Shown here piece by piece: positions 1-8,441 of a stretch of 64,000 nt of DNA (the first letter of the stretch is position 1; the number at the start of each line of letters is the position of its first letter). The position numbers and the translations under genes were made by a program. Source of the DNA: Oscillospiraceae bacterium (lineage in GTDB: Bacteria; Bacillota; Clostridia; Oscillospirales; Ruminococcaceae); the NCBI GenBank assembly GCA_902362965.1, contig CABIYQ010000003.1, positions 124,001-188,000 on the forward strand. Direction: 5' to 3'. The notes beneath the pieces are model-generated. The model was given only the letters and a program-made list of their open reading frames with translations, did not search any database and was not told where the DNA came from.

Positions 1-9
1 ATTTTACTT

Positions 10-879
10 TTAAGCATTGTTACTGTCATCAGCCGCATTCCTTTCTATAATAAAATTGTCGATAAGTCTTGTTTTTCCGATATAAACAGCCGCAGCTACA
101 AGTATTCTGCCGTCTGCTTTGTCAACAAGCTTTATTGAATCGGCGTTTACTGCTTTAACATAGTCAATTTTGGCAAGAGGTTCTTTTTGAATCTGTAATT
201 TAATTTGTTCCGTTACCTTATTTAAATCAGTTTCTCCTGATTCAATAATTTTTCTGCCCTCATTAAGACTTCTGTTGATTACAAGCGCCGCTTTACGTTC
301 TTCCGGACTTAAATATGTATTTCTTGAACTCTTAGCAAGTCCGTCCTTTTCACGAATTATAGGACAGCCTACAATCTCAGTACCTATACTCAAATCTTTT
401 GTCATTCTGCGAATAACAGCAAGCTGCTGAGCGTCTTTTTGACCGAAATATGCCTTGTCAGGATTCACGATATTAAAAAGTTTGGAAACCACAGTGCAGA
501 CTCCTCTGAAATGTCCGGGGCGGCTTTTTCCGCAAAGTTCGTCTGTAGGACCGTTCATATCCACAAACGTACAGAAATCCGGTTCAAACATCTCAGAAGC
601 TTCCGGAGCAAAAATAAGATCTGCTCCGGCTTCACGGCATTTTTCGGTATCCCTGTCAATGTCACGTGGATATGAAGCGAAATCCTCGTTTGGTCCGAAC
701 TGAATAGGATTTACAAAAATACTTACAACTACCTTGTCATTTTCTCCAGCGGCATGTATTAAACTTTGATGACCTTCATGGAGGTATCCCATTGTAGGTA
801 CGAATCCAATTGTACAGCCTTGCTTTTTCCAATCTTTGATTATTTCTCTGACTTCATTTATAGTTTTTACTATTTTCAT
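10..879 (-). CDS. panC: Pantothenate synthetase
   Basis: Condenses pantoate with beta-alanine using ATP, the last step of pantothenate synthesis, in the cytoplasm. The 289 residues are close to the usual 280-290. The ATP-binding HIGH-like segment PTMGYLHEGH is at residues 28-37, the pantoate-binding stretch GKSRPGHFRG near 117-126, and the KSSRNTYLS (KMSKS-like) loop near 183. The ATG lies 2 bp after the panB stop and has a GAGG site inside the end of panB, so the two genes are almost certainly cotranscribed. panD is not visible and may lie beyond the left edge. Confidence 0.97.
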   Translation of the reverse strand: MKIVKTINEVREIIKDWKKQGCTIGFVPTMGYLHEGHQSLIHAAGENDKVVVSIFVNPIQFGPNEDFASYPRDIDRDTEKCREAGADLIFAPEASEMFEPDFCTFVDMNGPTDELCGKSRPGHFRGVCTVVSKLFNIVNPDKAYFGQKDAQQLAVIRRMTKDLSIGTEIVGCPIIREKDGLAKSSRNTYLSPEERKAALVINRSLNEGRKIIESGETDLNKVTEQIKLQIQKEPLAKIDYVKAVNADSIKLVDKADGRILVAAAVYIGKTRLIDNFIIERNAADDSNNA

Positions 880-881
880 CT

Positions 882-1727
882 TTATGCCTCGCTTTTTTTG
901 TCCAGATTATTAAAGTCGATATCTTCCTTTAAAGCAAAGGAATGTTTGCTTTCCGGAAAGTTTCCGGACTTAACTTCGTCTATATAACTGCTGAAAGCAT
1001 CTTTCATTGATTGTCCGATTTCAGCATACTTTTTTGCAAATTTTGGAGTGAAATCTGAATACATACCCAACATATCCTGATAAACAAGTACCTGACCGTC
1101 ACAGCCGTTACCTGCGCCTATACCAATTGTAGGCACGTCTAAAATTTTGGTAATATAAGCTGCAAGCTTATCCGGTACGCATTCCATTAAAACTGCAAAT
1201 GCTCCTGCATCCTGCATAGCTCGTGCGTCTTTAATGATTTTAGCGGCGTTTTTTTCATCTTGTCCTTGTACTTTAAATCCGCCGAATTTATTGACTGATT
1301 GAGGAGTCATTCCTATATGTGCCATAACAGGGATTGAAGCGTCGGTGATTGCCTTTACATGAGGAGCAAATTCAAGTCCGCCTTCAAGCTTTACTGCATT
1401 TGCTCTGCCTTCCTTCATAAGTCTGCCTGCATTTAAAACAGCATCATATACAGAAGTCTGATAAGACATGAATGGCATGTCTGAAACTACCAAAGCGTTT
1501 TGAGTACCTCTGCTGACAGCAGCGGTGTGATGAATCATATCATTCATAGTAACAGAAAGTGTGTCTTCATAACCCAGCATAACCATACCCAGTGAATCCC
1601 CTACCAGAATTATGTCAATACCGGATTCATCAATCAGTTTTGCTGTTGAATAATCATAGGCAGTCAACATAGTGATACGGTCATGTTCAGACTTTTGCTT
1701 CAGAATTGTTGCAACCGTTTTTTTCAT
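882..1727 (-). CDS. panB: 3-methyl-2-oxobutanoate hydroxymethyltransferase
   Basis: Transfers a hydroxymethyl group from methylene-tetrahydrofolate to 2-oxoisovalerate, giving ketopantoate. The 281 residues carry the metal/ketoacid site VGDSLGMV at 42-49, followed by GYEDTLSVT, and the IGIGAG loop later in the barrel. The frame stays open 21 bases upstream, but the ATG at 1727 has an AAGGAG site 6-7 bases before it and gives the normal N-terminus MKKTVATIL, so that start is chosen. First gene of panB-panC, with a good promoter at 1841-1869. Confidence 0.96.
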   Translation of the reverse strand: MKKTVATILKQKSEHDRITMLTAYDYSTAKLIDESGIDIILVGDSLGMVMLGYEDTLSVTMNDMIHHTAAVSRGTQNALVVSDMPFMSYQTSVYDAVLNAGRLMKEGRANAVKLEGGLEFAPHVKAITDASIPVMAHIGMTPQSVNKFGGFKVQGQDEKNAAKIIKDARAMQDAGAFAVLMECVPDKLAAYITKILDVPTIGIGAGNGCDGQVLVYQDMLGMYSDFTPKFAKKYAEIGQSMKDAFSSYIDEVKSGNFPESKHSFALKEDIDFNNLDKKSEA

Positions 1728-1840
1728 AAATTTCTCCTTTTTACGCATTTCAGCGTTGTTTTTTTACCGTACTGAAATTTTAAATGATATACGCCGTTTA
1801 TTTAAACGGTCGCATTCACACATCAGAACGATTAAATTTT

Positions 1841-1869
1841 ATTATAACATATTTTATAAATTATTACAA
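1841..1869 (-). promoter_or_regulatory. Predicted sigma-A promoter of panBC
   Basis: On the minus strand TTGTAA (1869-1864), a 17-base spacer and TATAAT (1846-1841). It leaves a leader of about 110 bases before panB, which contains the small hairpin at 1794-1809. Confidence 0.65.
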
Positions 1870-2007
1870 TAATAAAACGTTAAAAGAATCTAATTGTAGA
1901 TTCAGGCAATTAGATTTTATGTATTTTTATTTAATTTTAACCAATCATATTCTTATAGAAATTTATAATGCGGATAATGTTTGAAAACAATTTGTTTATT
2001 TTTAATA

Positions 2008-2036
2008 TTGACGAAAGTCTTACAGTGTGTTATTCT
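2008..2036 (+). promoter_or_regulatory. Predicted promoter of the CaCA antiporter gene
   Basis: TTGACG at 2008-2013, a 17-base spacer, TATTCT at 2031-2036. A GAGGAG ribosome site follows at 2075-2080, before the ATG at 2092. Confidence 0.55.
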
Positions 2037-2091
2037 AATATAATAAGTCAAATAATGTAAAATTATATTTTTTTGAGGAGTATCAAAAATT

Positions 2092-3069
2092 ATGTTACAC
2101 TGGATTATTATGATTGCCGGACTGATTATAAGCTTCATTCTGCTTGTAAAGGGCGCTGATTTTTTTGTAGACGGTTGTGTTTCTATTGCACGTCTGCTTC
2201 GGGTTCCTGATTTAATTATTGGTCTTACTATTGTTGCTATGGGGACAAGCGCTCCTGAGGCGGCTGTGAGTATTTCAAGTGCAGTTTCCAATTCTGAAAA
2301 TGCAGGTATTACAGTAGGAAATCTGTTAGGTTCAAATCTTTTAAATATATTGATTATTCTTGGAGTCAGCGCTGTTATAGTTCCGATATCTGTACAGTCG
2401 TCACTGCTGAAAAAGGATTTTCCGCTTTTGTTGGGTTCAGCAATTATAGTCCCCTTGCTGTTTATTACAGGTGGTATGAGGGGTACACGTTTCAGTGGAT
2501 TTGTACTTGAAATAATGTTTATTATATTTATGGTATGGACTGTTATTAATGCTAATACAAGCCGTAAAACAGTTATTGACAGGCGGGAAGATCAGCAGCC
2601 TGATGAAAAACCTCTTTCAGTGCCGAAAAGTATTATTTATGCAGTCGGAGGACTAGCTGTGGTAATAGGCGGAGGTCAGCTTGCTGTTTATTGTGCAAAA
2701 GACATAGCTCATGGAATTGGAATAAGCGAATCGTTAATAGGTCTTACCGTTGTTGCTTTGGGAACTTCTCTTCCCGAACTTATTACATCTGTTGTTTCCG
2801 CAAGAAAGGGTAAAAGCGATCTGGCACTTGGGAATGTGATTGGTTCAAATCTATTTAATATACTGATGGTAATGGGACTGTCAATGATAATTGCTCCGTT
2901 TGACGTTACAATGAAAAATGTTATTGATTCATTGTGCGTACTTGCTGCAAGTATAATATGTTATGTTTTTGCAGCAACAAGAAAAAAAATCGGAAGAGCC
3001 GAGGGAATGGTATTTATACTGTCATATGCAGTTTACCTGACTTATATAATTGCCAGAGATGTAATTTGA
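2092..3069 (+). CDS. CaCA-family Na+/Ca2+ (cation) antiporter, YrbG-like
   Basis: A 325-residue integral membrane exchanger. The two alpha repeats that define the family are both present: GTSAPE...GNLLGSNLLNIL in the first half and GTSLPELITS...GNVIGSNLFNIL in the second, separated by a hydrophilic loop around residues 155-180. The acidic residues of the two repeats (APE, LPE) are the expected cation ligands. Likely extrudes Ca2+ against Na+ or H+; the ion cannot be told from sequence. Single gene with its own promoter and a strong terminator. Confidence 0.9.
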   Translation: MLHWIIMIAGLIISFILLVKGADFFVDGCVSIARLLRVPDLIIGLTIVAMGTSAPEAAVSISSAVSNSENAGITVGNLLGSNLLNILIILGVSAVIVPISVQSSLLKKDFPLLLGSAIIVPLLFITGGMRGTRFSGFVLEIMFIIFMVWTVINANTSRKTVIDRREDQQPDEKPLSVPKSIIYAVGGLAVVIGGGQLAVYCAKDIAHGIGISESLIGLTVVALGTSLPELITSVVSARKGKSDLALGNVIGSNLFNILMVMGLSMIIAPFDVTMKNVIDSLCVLAASIICYVFAATRKKIGRAEGMVFILSYAVYLTYIIARDVI

Positions 3070-3081
3070 ATAATATAATTT

Positions 3082-3122
3082 AATACCGTCTTGCAGCATT
3101 GAAGCTGTAAGACGGTATTTGT
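3082..3122 (+). terminator. Rho-independent terminator after the CaCA gene
   Basis: A 16-bp stem (3082-3097 with 3104-3119, one G-T pair), loop ATTGAA, followed by T-rich sequence. Confidence 0.75.
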
Positions 3123-3192
3123 ATGTCCGCAAGCATGCATATTAAATTACTGTATTGAATATTTATATACAAAACAGTAAGGACGTGTTATA

Positions 3193-4461
3193 GTGAAAAG
3201 AAGATTGTTAATAATATTATGCATATTGATCGGTATAACGTGCGGCTGTACAGAGAAAGCCGGAACTGACGCAGTATCAGAAGCGACGGTAACCCTTGGA
3301 GTACAAACCATCGAACAGCTTCAAATAAAGGAAACTGCGGAACAAGACGTAAAATCTGATTATGATCCTCTAAATTACGAAAATCCGAAAGCCATATGGT
3401 TTACTATGATGGATTACAAAAATATTCTGGAAGGAAAAAGCGAAAAAGAATTTACAGATAATGCAGTATCAATTCTTAAAAAAATAAAGGACGCCGGATT
3501 TAATACAATTTATGTTCATGTACGTCCATATAATGATGCATATTACAAATCGGAAATTTTTCCGAGAGCGGATTATTATTCAGATGAAATGAATTATGAT
3601 CCTCTTGAAATAATAATAAGCGAAGGACATAAAGCTAAACTTTCCGTACATAGCTGGATCAATCCCCTCAGATGTCAGACGGACGCACAGCTCAAAGAAC
3701 TGGATAATAAATATATTATAAAGCAATGGTATGATGATAATTCAAAAAACGGTACCTACATTATAAAAATCAATGACAGATGGTATCTTAATCCGGCTTA
3801 TGAGGAAGTGCGAAATTATGTAGCTGACGGAGTACGGGAAATAGCAGAAAATTATAATATTGACGGTATTCATATTGATGATTATTTTTATCCTACACAG
3901 GAAGAATCATTTGACACGGCAGCATTTAAAGAATCGGGTAATTCTGATTTAAAGCAATGGAGAACTGAAAATATTGATAATCTGGTTAAAGGCGTTTATA
4001 ATACTATAAAAAACGTAAATCCCAATATAATTTTCGGAATAAGTCCCCAGGGAAACATTGATTCAGATTGTAACGTTCTTTATGCAGATGTAAAAAAGTG
4101 GTGTAGTGAGGAAGGATACTGCGATTATATAGTACCGCAGATTTATTATGGTTTCGAAAATGAAAGTCTGCCCTTTGAAAATACAGTTAATGAATGGCTG
4201 AAGCTTAATACGTGTGATAATGTAAAGCTGATAATCGGAATATGTACATACAAGATCGGCAAGGAAGATAAATGGGCTGGCAGCGGAAAAAATGAATGGA
4301 AAGAAACCAAAGGTATACCCGCAAAGCAAGCTGAATTTGTTTTTAAAAACAAAACTGACGGCATAGCGGTTTACAGTTATGAATCGCTTTTTGCAGACAG
4401 TATAAAGGAAGAACAAAATAAGTTAACTGAAGTATTGATTAAAAATAATCAGGGGGAGTGA
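3193..4461 (+). CDS. GHL10-type (DUF187-like) glycosidase-like lipoprotein
   Basis: A 422-residue secreted protein. It has a short signal peptide with a lipobox-like ITCGC at about residues 15-19, so it is probably lipid-anchored. From about residue 65 to 380 it shows the glycosyl-hydrolase-like family 10 TIM-barrel pattern: AIWFTMMDY, FNTIYVHVRPYNDA, LSVHSWINPLR, a WYLNP turn, and IDGIHIDDYFYP, where the paired aspartates would sit in the active site. Members are suspected to act on bacterial cell-wall or surface glycans; the substrate here is unknown. It ends 1 base before the next gene, so the two are cotranscribed. Confidence 0.8.
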   Translation: MKRRLLIILCILIGITCGCTEKAGTDAVSEATVTLGVQTIEQLQIKETAEQDVKSDYDPLNYENPKAIWFTMMDYKNILEGKSEKEFTDNAVSILKKIKDAGFNTIYVHVRPYNDAYYKSEIFPRADYYSDEMNYDPLEIIISEGHKAKLSVHSWINPLRCQTDAQLKELDNKYIIKQWYDDNSKNGTYIIKINDRWYLNPAYEEVRNYVADGVREIAENYNIDGIHIDDYFYPTQEESFDTAAFKESGNSDLKQWRTENIDNLVKGVYNTIKNVNPNIIFGISPQGNIDSDCNVLYADVKKWCSEEGYCDYIVPQIYYGFENESLPFENTVNEWLKLNTCDNVKLIIGICTYKIGKEDKWAGSGKNEWKETKGIPAKQAEFVFKNKTDGIAVYSYESLFADSIKEEQNKLTEVLIKNNQGE

Positions 4462-4462
4462 A

Positions 4463-4867
4463 ATGAAGCGAAATAAAAGACAGATCCGTAAAGCAAAATA
4501 TTACAATCTTATAACATCAATATCATCCGGTATATTGGTAATAATATCTCTTAGCTGCGTTTGTTCATACTGTATAAGCAAAATTGATATGCCGGAAAGC
4601 GCAGTTATTATTATGATTGATTTTGTGTTGTGCGCCGGAGGTTTTATTTCAGGATTTCAGTTTGGCAAGGTTAAACGCCGTAAGGGCATAGCAGACGGTT
4701 TACTTTGCGGCATATGGCTTGGTTTAATAGTAACAATTTTCGGATTATTTTATGCGAGAAAATTAGTGCTTTTAACAATGCTGAAAAATTTACTTTTTTT
4801 ATGTATTTCAGGAGCGATCGGCGGAGTTTTTGGCGTAAATACTAAAATTCGCAGACCTCCGTATTAA
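4463..4867 (+). CDS. TIGR04086-like four-helix membrane protein
   Basis: 134 residues with about four hydrophobic segments (near 17-37, 46-66, 75-98 and 106-125) and basic ends. Size, the GGFISGFQFGKVKRRKGIADG loop and its position just ahead of scfA match the TIGR04086 family, which I recall as a recurring neighbour of SCIFF peptides in Clostridia. Its biochemical role is unknown; export or membrane handling of the peptide product is a guess. A GGGGGAG ribosome site overlaps the end of the preceding gene. Confidence 0.7.
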   Translation: MKRNKRQIRKAKYYNLITSISSGILVIISLSCVCSYCISKIDMPESAVIIMIDFVLCAGGFISGFQFGKVKRRKGIADGLLCGIWLGLIVTIFGLFYARKLVLLTMLKNLLFLCISGAIGGVFGVNTKIRRPPY

Positions 4868-4912
4868 AAAATCAATTAACAGGAATTTTTATGAATTTTT
4901 TGCAGAAACCTA

Positions 4913-4941
4913 TTGAAAAAAGCAAAAACATATGATATAAT
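4913..4941 (+). promoter_or_regulatory. Predicted promoter of scfA
   Basis: TTGAAA (4913-4918), 17-base spacer, TATAAT (4936-4941), then a GGAGG ribosome site at 4964-4968. A strong promoter for a peptide gene. Confidence 0.7.
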
Positions 4942-4974
4942 AAAAAATAGTTTAAAAATAATTGGAGGTTTTTT

Positions 4975-5112
4975 ATGAAGCATATTAAAACTATTAATAA
5001 GGCTAACCTGAAGGAAACAGCTAAAAAGGGCGGCTGCGGAAAGTGCCAGGCTTCTTGTCAGTCGGCTTGTAAAACTTCCTGCACAGTAGCAAATCAGAAA
5101 TGTGAAAGATAA
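4975..5112 (+). CDS. scfA: SCIFF ranthipeptide precursor (six cysteines in forty-five residues)
   Basis: This small gene encodes exactly 45 residues beginning MKHIKTINKANLKETAKKGG and has exactly six cysteines, at 21, 24, 28, 32, 36 and 43, which is the defining pattern of SCIFF. The family is the substrate of a neighbouring radical SAM enzyme that builds thioether links from Cys to other residues (a ranthipeptide). GGAGG lies 6 bases before the ATG. The maturase gene follows after a hairpin at 5160-5199. The biological role of mature SCIFF is not settled; quorum-type signalling has been proposed for related clostridial peptides. Confidence 0.96.
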   Translation: MKHIKTINKANLKETAKKGGCGKCQASCQSACKTSCTVANQKCER

Positions 5113-5159
5113 TTTCTGCTGGTTTGATTTTGAAAACCTGTCTTTACAAGCATGGGTTC

Positions 5160-5199
5160 TAAAAGGGACATTTAAACAGTGTCCCTTTTAAATTTTTTA
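5160..5199 (+). terminator. Hairpin with T-run between scfA and scfB (attenuator-like)
   Basis: An 11-bp perfect stem AAAAGGGACA (5161-5170) with TGTCCCTTTT (5180-5189), extended by T5160-A5190, loop TTTAAACAG, then six Ts. It ends only 2 bases before the scfB ribosome site at 5201-5206, so it probably lets scfA be made in excess over scfB. Confidence 0.7.
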
Positions 5200-5212
5200 T
5201 GAGGTGAAATCA

Positions 5213-6583
5213 ATGATACATAAGTATAAATTAAACGGTTATAATATAGTTCTGGATACTAATAGCGGCGGAGTACATGTTGTTGACGATATAACATATG
5301 ATCTGCTGGACAATGTAGAAGCACCGTTTGAAGAAAAATGTCCGCAGAACGTTGTTGAAAAGCTTTCAAGATTTTATCCTGAAGAGGATATAAATTCTTG
5401 TTATGAAGAAATCGTTCAGCTTTATAATGATAAAATTCTTTTTTCTGAAGACGATTATGAAAAGTTTGCAAAATATTCAGTAGCTTCTCCGGTTAAAGCA
5501 ATGTGTCTGCATATTGCACACGACTGTAACCTGAGATGTGAATACTGTTTTGCGTCTACAGGAGATTTCGGCAAAGGCAGAAAGCTTATGACCTTTGAAA
5601 CCGGTAAAAAGGCAATTGACTTTCTCCTTGAAAAATCAGGAGACAGAGAAAATCTTGAACTGGACTTTTTCGGCGGAGAACCCTTAATGAACTTTGAGGT
5701 AGTAAAGCAAATTGTCGAGTATGCAAGATCCAGAGAAAAAGAATACGGTAAACGATTCCGATTTACAATTACTACAAACGGAATGCTTTTAGACGATGAT
5801 AAAATTGATTTTATCAATAAAGAAATGTCTAATGTTGTTCTTTCAATTGACGGACGTAAAGAAGTCAATGACAATATAAGAAAGAGAGTTGACGGATCAG
5901 GTTGTTATGATGTTATTCTACCTAAATTCAAAAAGCTGGTTGAAAAAAGAGGCGACAAGGAGTACTATGTAAGAGGTACTTTTACAAAGCATAATTTAGA
6001 TTTTTCCGAAGACGTATTCAGTCTTTACGACGAGGGATTTGATCAGATTTCGGTTGAACCGGTTGTTTGTGAACCGGAAGCGCCATATGCACTTACAGAA
6101 AAAGAATTATCGGCGATCTTCAGCGAATATGAAAGACTCTCCGCCAGAATACTTGAAAATGAAAAGCATGGAGGCAAGTTTAATTTCTTTCACTTTATGT
6201 TGGATCTTGATCAGGGACCCTGTGCAATAAAACGTCTGAGAGGCTGTGGCTGCGGAAATGAATATGTCGCTATTACGCCTGACGGAGATATTTATCCATG
6301 TCATCAGTTTGTTGGTCTTGAAGAGTATAAAATGGGTAATCTTGACGAGGGTACTTTTAACCTTGATATGAAAGCCGAATTTGCAGCGTCTCATGTTTAT
6401 ACAAAACCGGAATGTAAAAAGTGCTGGGCAAAATTTTATTGCAGCGGCGGCTGTAATGCGAATAATTATATTTATGCAGGAGATATACATAATGCGCATA
6501 AATTTTCGTGTCAGCTTGAGAAAAAGCGTCTTGAATGCGCTATCATGATGAAGGCTGCCAGACTGGAACAGAACGCTGATTAA
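5213..6583 (+). CDS. scfB: SCIFF maturase, radical SAM/SPASM thioether-forming enzyme
   Basis: 456 residues. The radical SAM cluster motif CNLRCEYC gives C105, C109 and C112; a precursor-recognition-like N-terminal domain (about 1-85) precedes it. The C-terminal SPASM region (about 345-440) has many cysteines (RGCGCGNEY, DGDIYPCHQF, CKKCWAKFYCSGGC, FSC) for auxiliary Fe-S clusters. It should cross-link Cys side chains of the ScfA peptide next door. A GTG at 5204 is in frame but lies inside the GAGGTG ribosome site (5201-5206); the ATG at 5213, 6 bases after that site, is the better start. Confidence 0.95.
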   Translation: MIHKYKLNGYNIVLDTNSGGVHVVDDITYDLLDNVEAPFEEKCPQNVVEKLSRFYPEEDINSCYEEIVQLYNDKILFSEDDYEKFAKYSVASPVKAMCLHIAHDCNLRCEYCFASTGDFGKGRKLMTFETGKKAIDFLLEKSGDRENLELDFFGGEPLMNFEVVKQIVEYARSREKEYGKRFRFTITTNGMLLDDDKIDFINKEMSNVVLSIDGRKEVNDNIRKRVDGSGCYDVILPKFKKLVEKRGDKEYYVRGTFTKHNLDFSEDVFSLYDEGFDQISVEPVVCEPEAPYALTEKELSAIFSEYERLSARILENEKHGGKFNFFHFMLDLDQGPCAIKRLRGCGCGNEYVAITPDGDIYPCHQFVGLEEYKMGNLDEGTFNLDMKAEFAASHVYTKPECKKCWAKFYCSGGCNANNYIYAGDIHNAHKFSCQLEKKRLECAIMMKAARLEQNAD

Positions 6584-6586
6584 TAT

Positions 6587-6636
6587 ATAAATAAAAACTT
6601 CCATTCAGTTAATACTGAATGGAAGTTTTTATTTAT
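6587..6636. terminator. Bidirectional terminator between scfB and the GH5 gene
   Basis: A perfect 23-bp stem (6587-6609 with 6614-6636), loop TAAT, A/T runs on both outer sides. It overlaps the GH5 stop codon. Confidence 0.9.
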
Positions 6637-8360
6637 AATAATATTCTTTTAATTGCTATGGAATCAAATACGTTAAGTTTTTTATCATCATTTACATCGG
6701 CATTTTCCAACGCCTGATCTTTAAGTACCGAAGCCTTGATCAAATGTTTATTGAGGAGTACTACATCGGCTATTTCAATAGTTCCGTTAAGATTCACATC
6801 TCCCTTAAGGTCAGATGATTGAGAGCCTGTAGTGTGCTCGGTAGGAAGAGGATTAACCGAACCGTCAGAGTCAAGATTACTGCCCTCCGTATCATTATAT
6901 GATTTATAATATTCAGCTACAGAAATACCCGTTCCGTTTACGCCAAGTGGCTGCTGATGGTCAAGACCAATATATTTGCCTGTTTTGCTTGTCTGCCACA
7001 ATGAAGGTTCAAACAAATCATATTTTTCATCATCCCAGACTGTAAAACTGCTGTCGAGCAGACCACCTGTGTCGCCAGAATTTGGATTAAGACACCAGAA
7101 AGTATGGTTAATATGGTTATCAATCATATAATCACGAAGCAGTTCCATCCATTTCTGGTTTTTTCCACCGTCCATATGACCGCCCCATTCTCCGATAAGC
7201 AGCGGAGCAATATCCTGATCGTTGATATAAGCCCATGTGTCATACCAGTAATCATCAAGGAGAGTCTGAGTAGTAAAATCCTTATCAAACCATGTCTGAT
7301 TGTAAACAGACGGACCGTAGTCATGAGGTGAATATACTATCTGGCTGTTTCTGCTTTTCGAACCGAAATCAATCGGATAATCCTTAACGCCTCTGAGATT
7401 GCCGCCCCACCATGCGCCGTACCAAGGTGAAACATCAGCGGAAGCTTGCCAAATATCCGCAGTATCATAAGTATAGCCCTTTTCCGTTTTCGGATACTGC
7501 TCAACACCCTCAATAAGAATAAGAGCATTTGGATTTACGTCAAGTATGGAATTTCCGCATTCCGTCGCTGCAAACGCCCAGTTATTCAGATCCTCTGAAT
7601 CGTCCCACTTGGCAATATCTGTAGGACATGTGGTACCGTTATATCCGCGTTTTCCATGAGGCTCATTTTTTAGATCGTATGCAATAATGGTATCGTCATT
7701 TTTATATTTTTCAGCCAGCCATGTAACCGATTCGATCCACATATCATAAGTTATTTCTTCGCCGGTTTTTGAATTTGCTGCCATGTTGTCAGCATCTGCG
7801 GCGCTTGGTTCATAGTACCATAAATTATAATTGTGACCAGAGTTATGAGACGCAGGACTGTGTATATCGATCAGGGCTTTTATACCGTATTTTTTACATT
7901 TTTTCATTAATACGTCAAAAATTCCCATACTATCCATTGTATCACCGTTTTCATCGCAGAAGTCCGGATTAAACATATAGTAAGGATCTTTTGATGCCGT
8001 AAGACCAACCGGTTTATAAGGTTCTCCGTTCATCCATGAGAGCAGAAGCTCTGTGGAAATAGGAAATCGAATTATATTAATACCGTGATCAGCAACAGAA
8101 GAAAGCAATTCGTCAGCATCAGCGCTCCAAAGTCCGTGAGGAAAATTTTCAGTACAGTTCATACCGAACCAGTTAGCTCCTGTCAGCCATACCTGATTTC
8201 CGTCTTTATCGTAAAGTCTGCTGCCTACGGCGTGAAGCCAGTCGTCATTGTTATCGTCAACGGCTGCTGAAGATGTAAATCCGCCGAAAGCGGATGTCAT
8301 ACTTGCTGCAGCGACAGTAAGAAGAGTAGCAACAGCAATAAGCTTCTTTTTAAAGTTCAT
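6633..8360 (-). CDS. Secreted GH5 (subfamily 1-like) endoglucanase with C-terminal dockerin
   Basis: 575 residues, leftward. A Sec signal peptide occupies about 1-38. The GH5 domain (about 45-440) has the acid/base glutamate in DLKNEPHG and the nucleophile glutamate in LIGEWGG; HSPASHNSGHNYNLWYY is typical of GH5_1 cellulases. After a short Ser/Thr-rich linker comes a type I dockerin with two calcium-binding repeats, GDVNLNGTIEIADVVLLNKH then ADVNDDKKLNVFDSIAIKR, so it should dock onto a cohesin scaffold. Start chosen at 8360 because GGAGG (8367-8371) precedes it and the signal peptide begins there; 11 upstream codons are open but lack a site. Confidence 0.93.
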   Translation of the reverse strand: MNFKKKLIAVATLLTVAAASMTSAFGGFTSSAAVDDNNDDWLHAVGSRLYDKDGNQVWLTGANWFGMNCTENFPHGLWSADADELLSSVADHGINIIRFPISTELLLSWMNGEPYKPVGLTASKDPYYMFNPDFCDENGDTMDSMGIFDVLMKKCKKYGIKALIDIHSPASHNSGHNYNLWYYEPSAADADNMAANSKTGEEITYDMWIESVTWLAEKYKNDDTIIAYDLKNEPHGKRGYNGTTCPTDIAKWDDSEDLNNWAFAATECGNSILDVNPNALILIEGVEQYPKTEKGYTYDTADIWQASADVSPWYGAWWGGNLRGVKDYPIDFGSKSRNSQIVYSPHDYGPSVYNQTWFDKDFTTQTLLDDYWYDTWAYINDQDIAPLLIGEWGGHMDGGKNQKWMELLRDYMIDNHINHTFWCLNPNSGDTGGLLDSSFTVWDDEKYDLFEPSLWQTSKTGKYIGLDHQQPLGVNGTGISVAEYYKSYNDTEGSNLDSDGSVNPLPTEHTTGSQSSDLKGDVNLNGTIEIADVVLLNKHLIKASVLKDQALENADVNDDKKLNVFDSIAIKRILL

Positions 8361-8407
8361 ATTATACCTCCTATTCAAAATAAAAAACCGCATTAATATA
8401 CAATTTA

Positions 8408-8436
8408 ATTATACGCTATAAATAAAAAAATGTCAA
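8408..8436 (-). promoter_or_regulatory. Predicted strong promoter of the GH5/dockerin gene
   Basis: Minus strand TTGACA (8436-8431), 17-base spacer, TATAAT (8413-8408): full consensus. Confidence 0.8.
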
Positions 8437-8441
8437 GAAGT

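Larger units (their letters stand above)
1728..2091. other. Divergent intergenic region panB / CaCA antiporter
   Basis: This 364-bp gap holds the two divergent promoters (1841-1869 leftward, 2008-2036 rightward), a short hairpin CCGTTTA-TT-TAAACGG at 1794-1809 in the panB leader, and an AT-rich inverted repeat at 1887-1896 / 1907-1916 (AATCTAATTG with CAATTAGATT). No open frame with a ribosome site was seen, and no known riboswitch was recognised. Confidence 0.6.

Noticed and set aside
439..703. Two overlapping rightward open frames inside panC
   Set aside because: No ribosome sites, and they are complementary-strand shadows of a well-conserved gene.
1794..1809. Panthothenate-operon riboswitch, or a repeat family shared with 54374-54399
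   Set aside because: Both places contain CGTTTATTTAAACG, but this is a short self-complementary string easily reached by chance in AT-rich hairpins, with no further similarity around.
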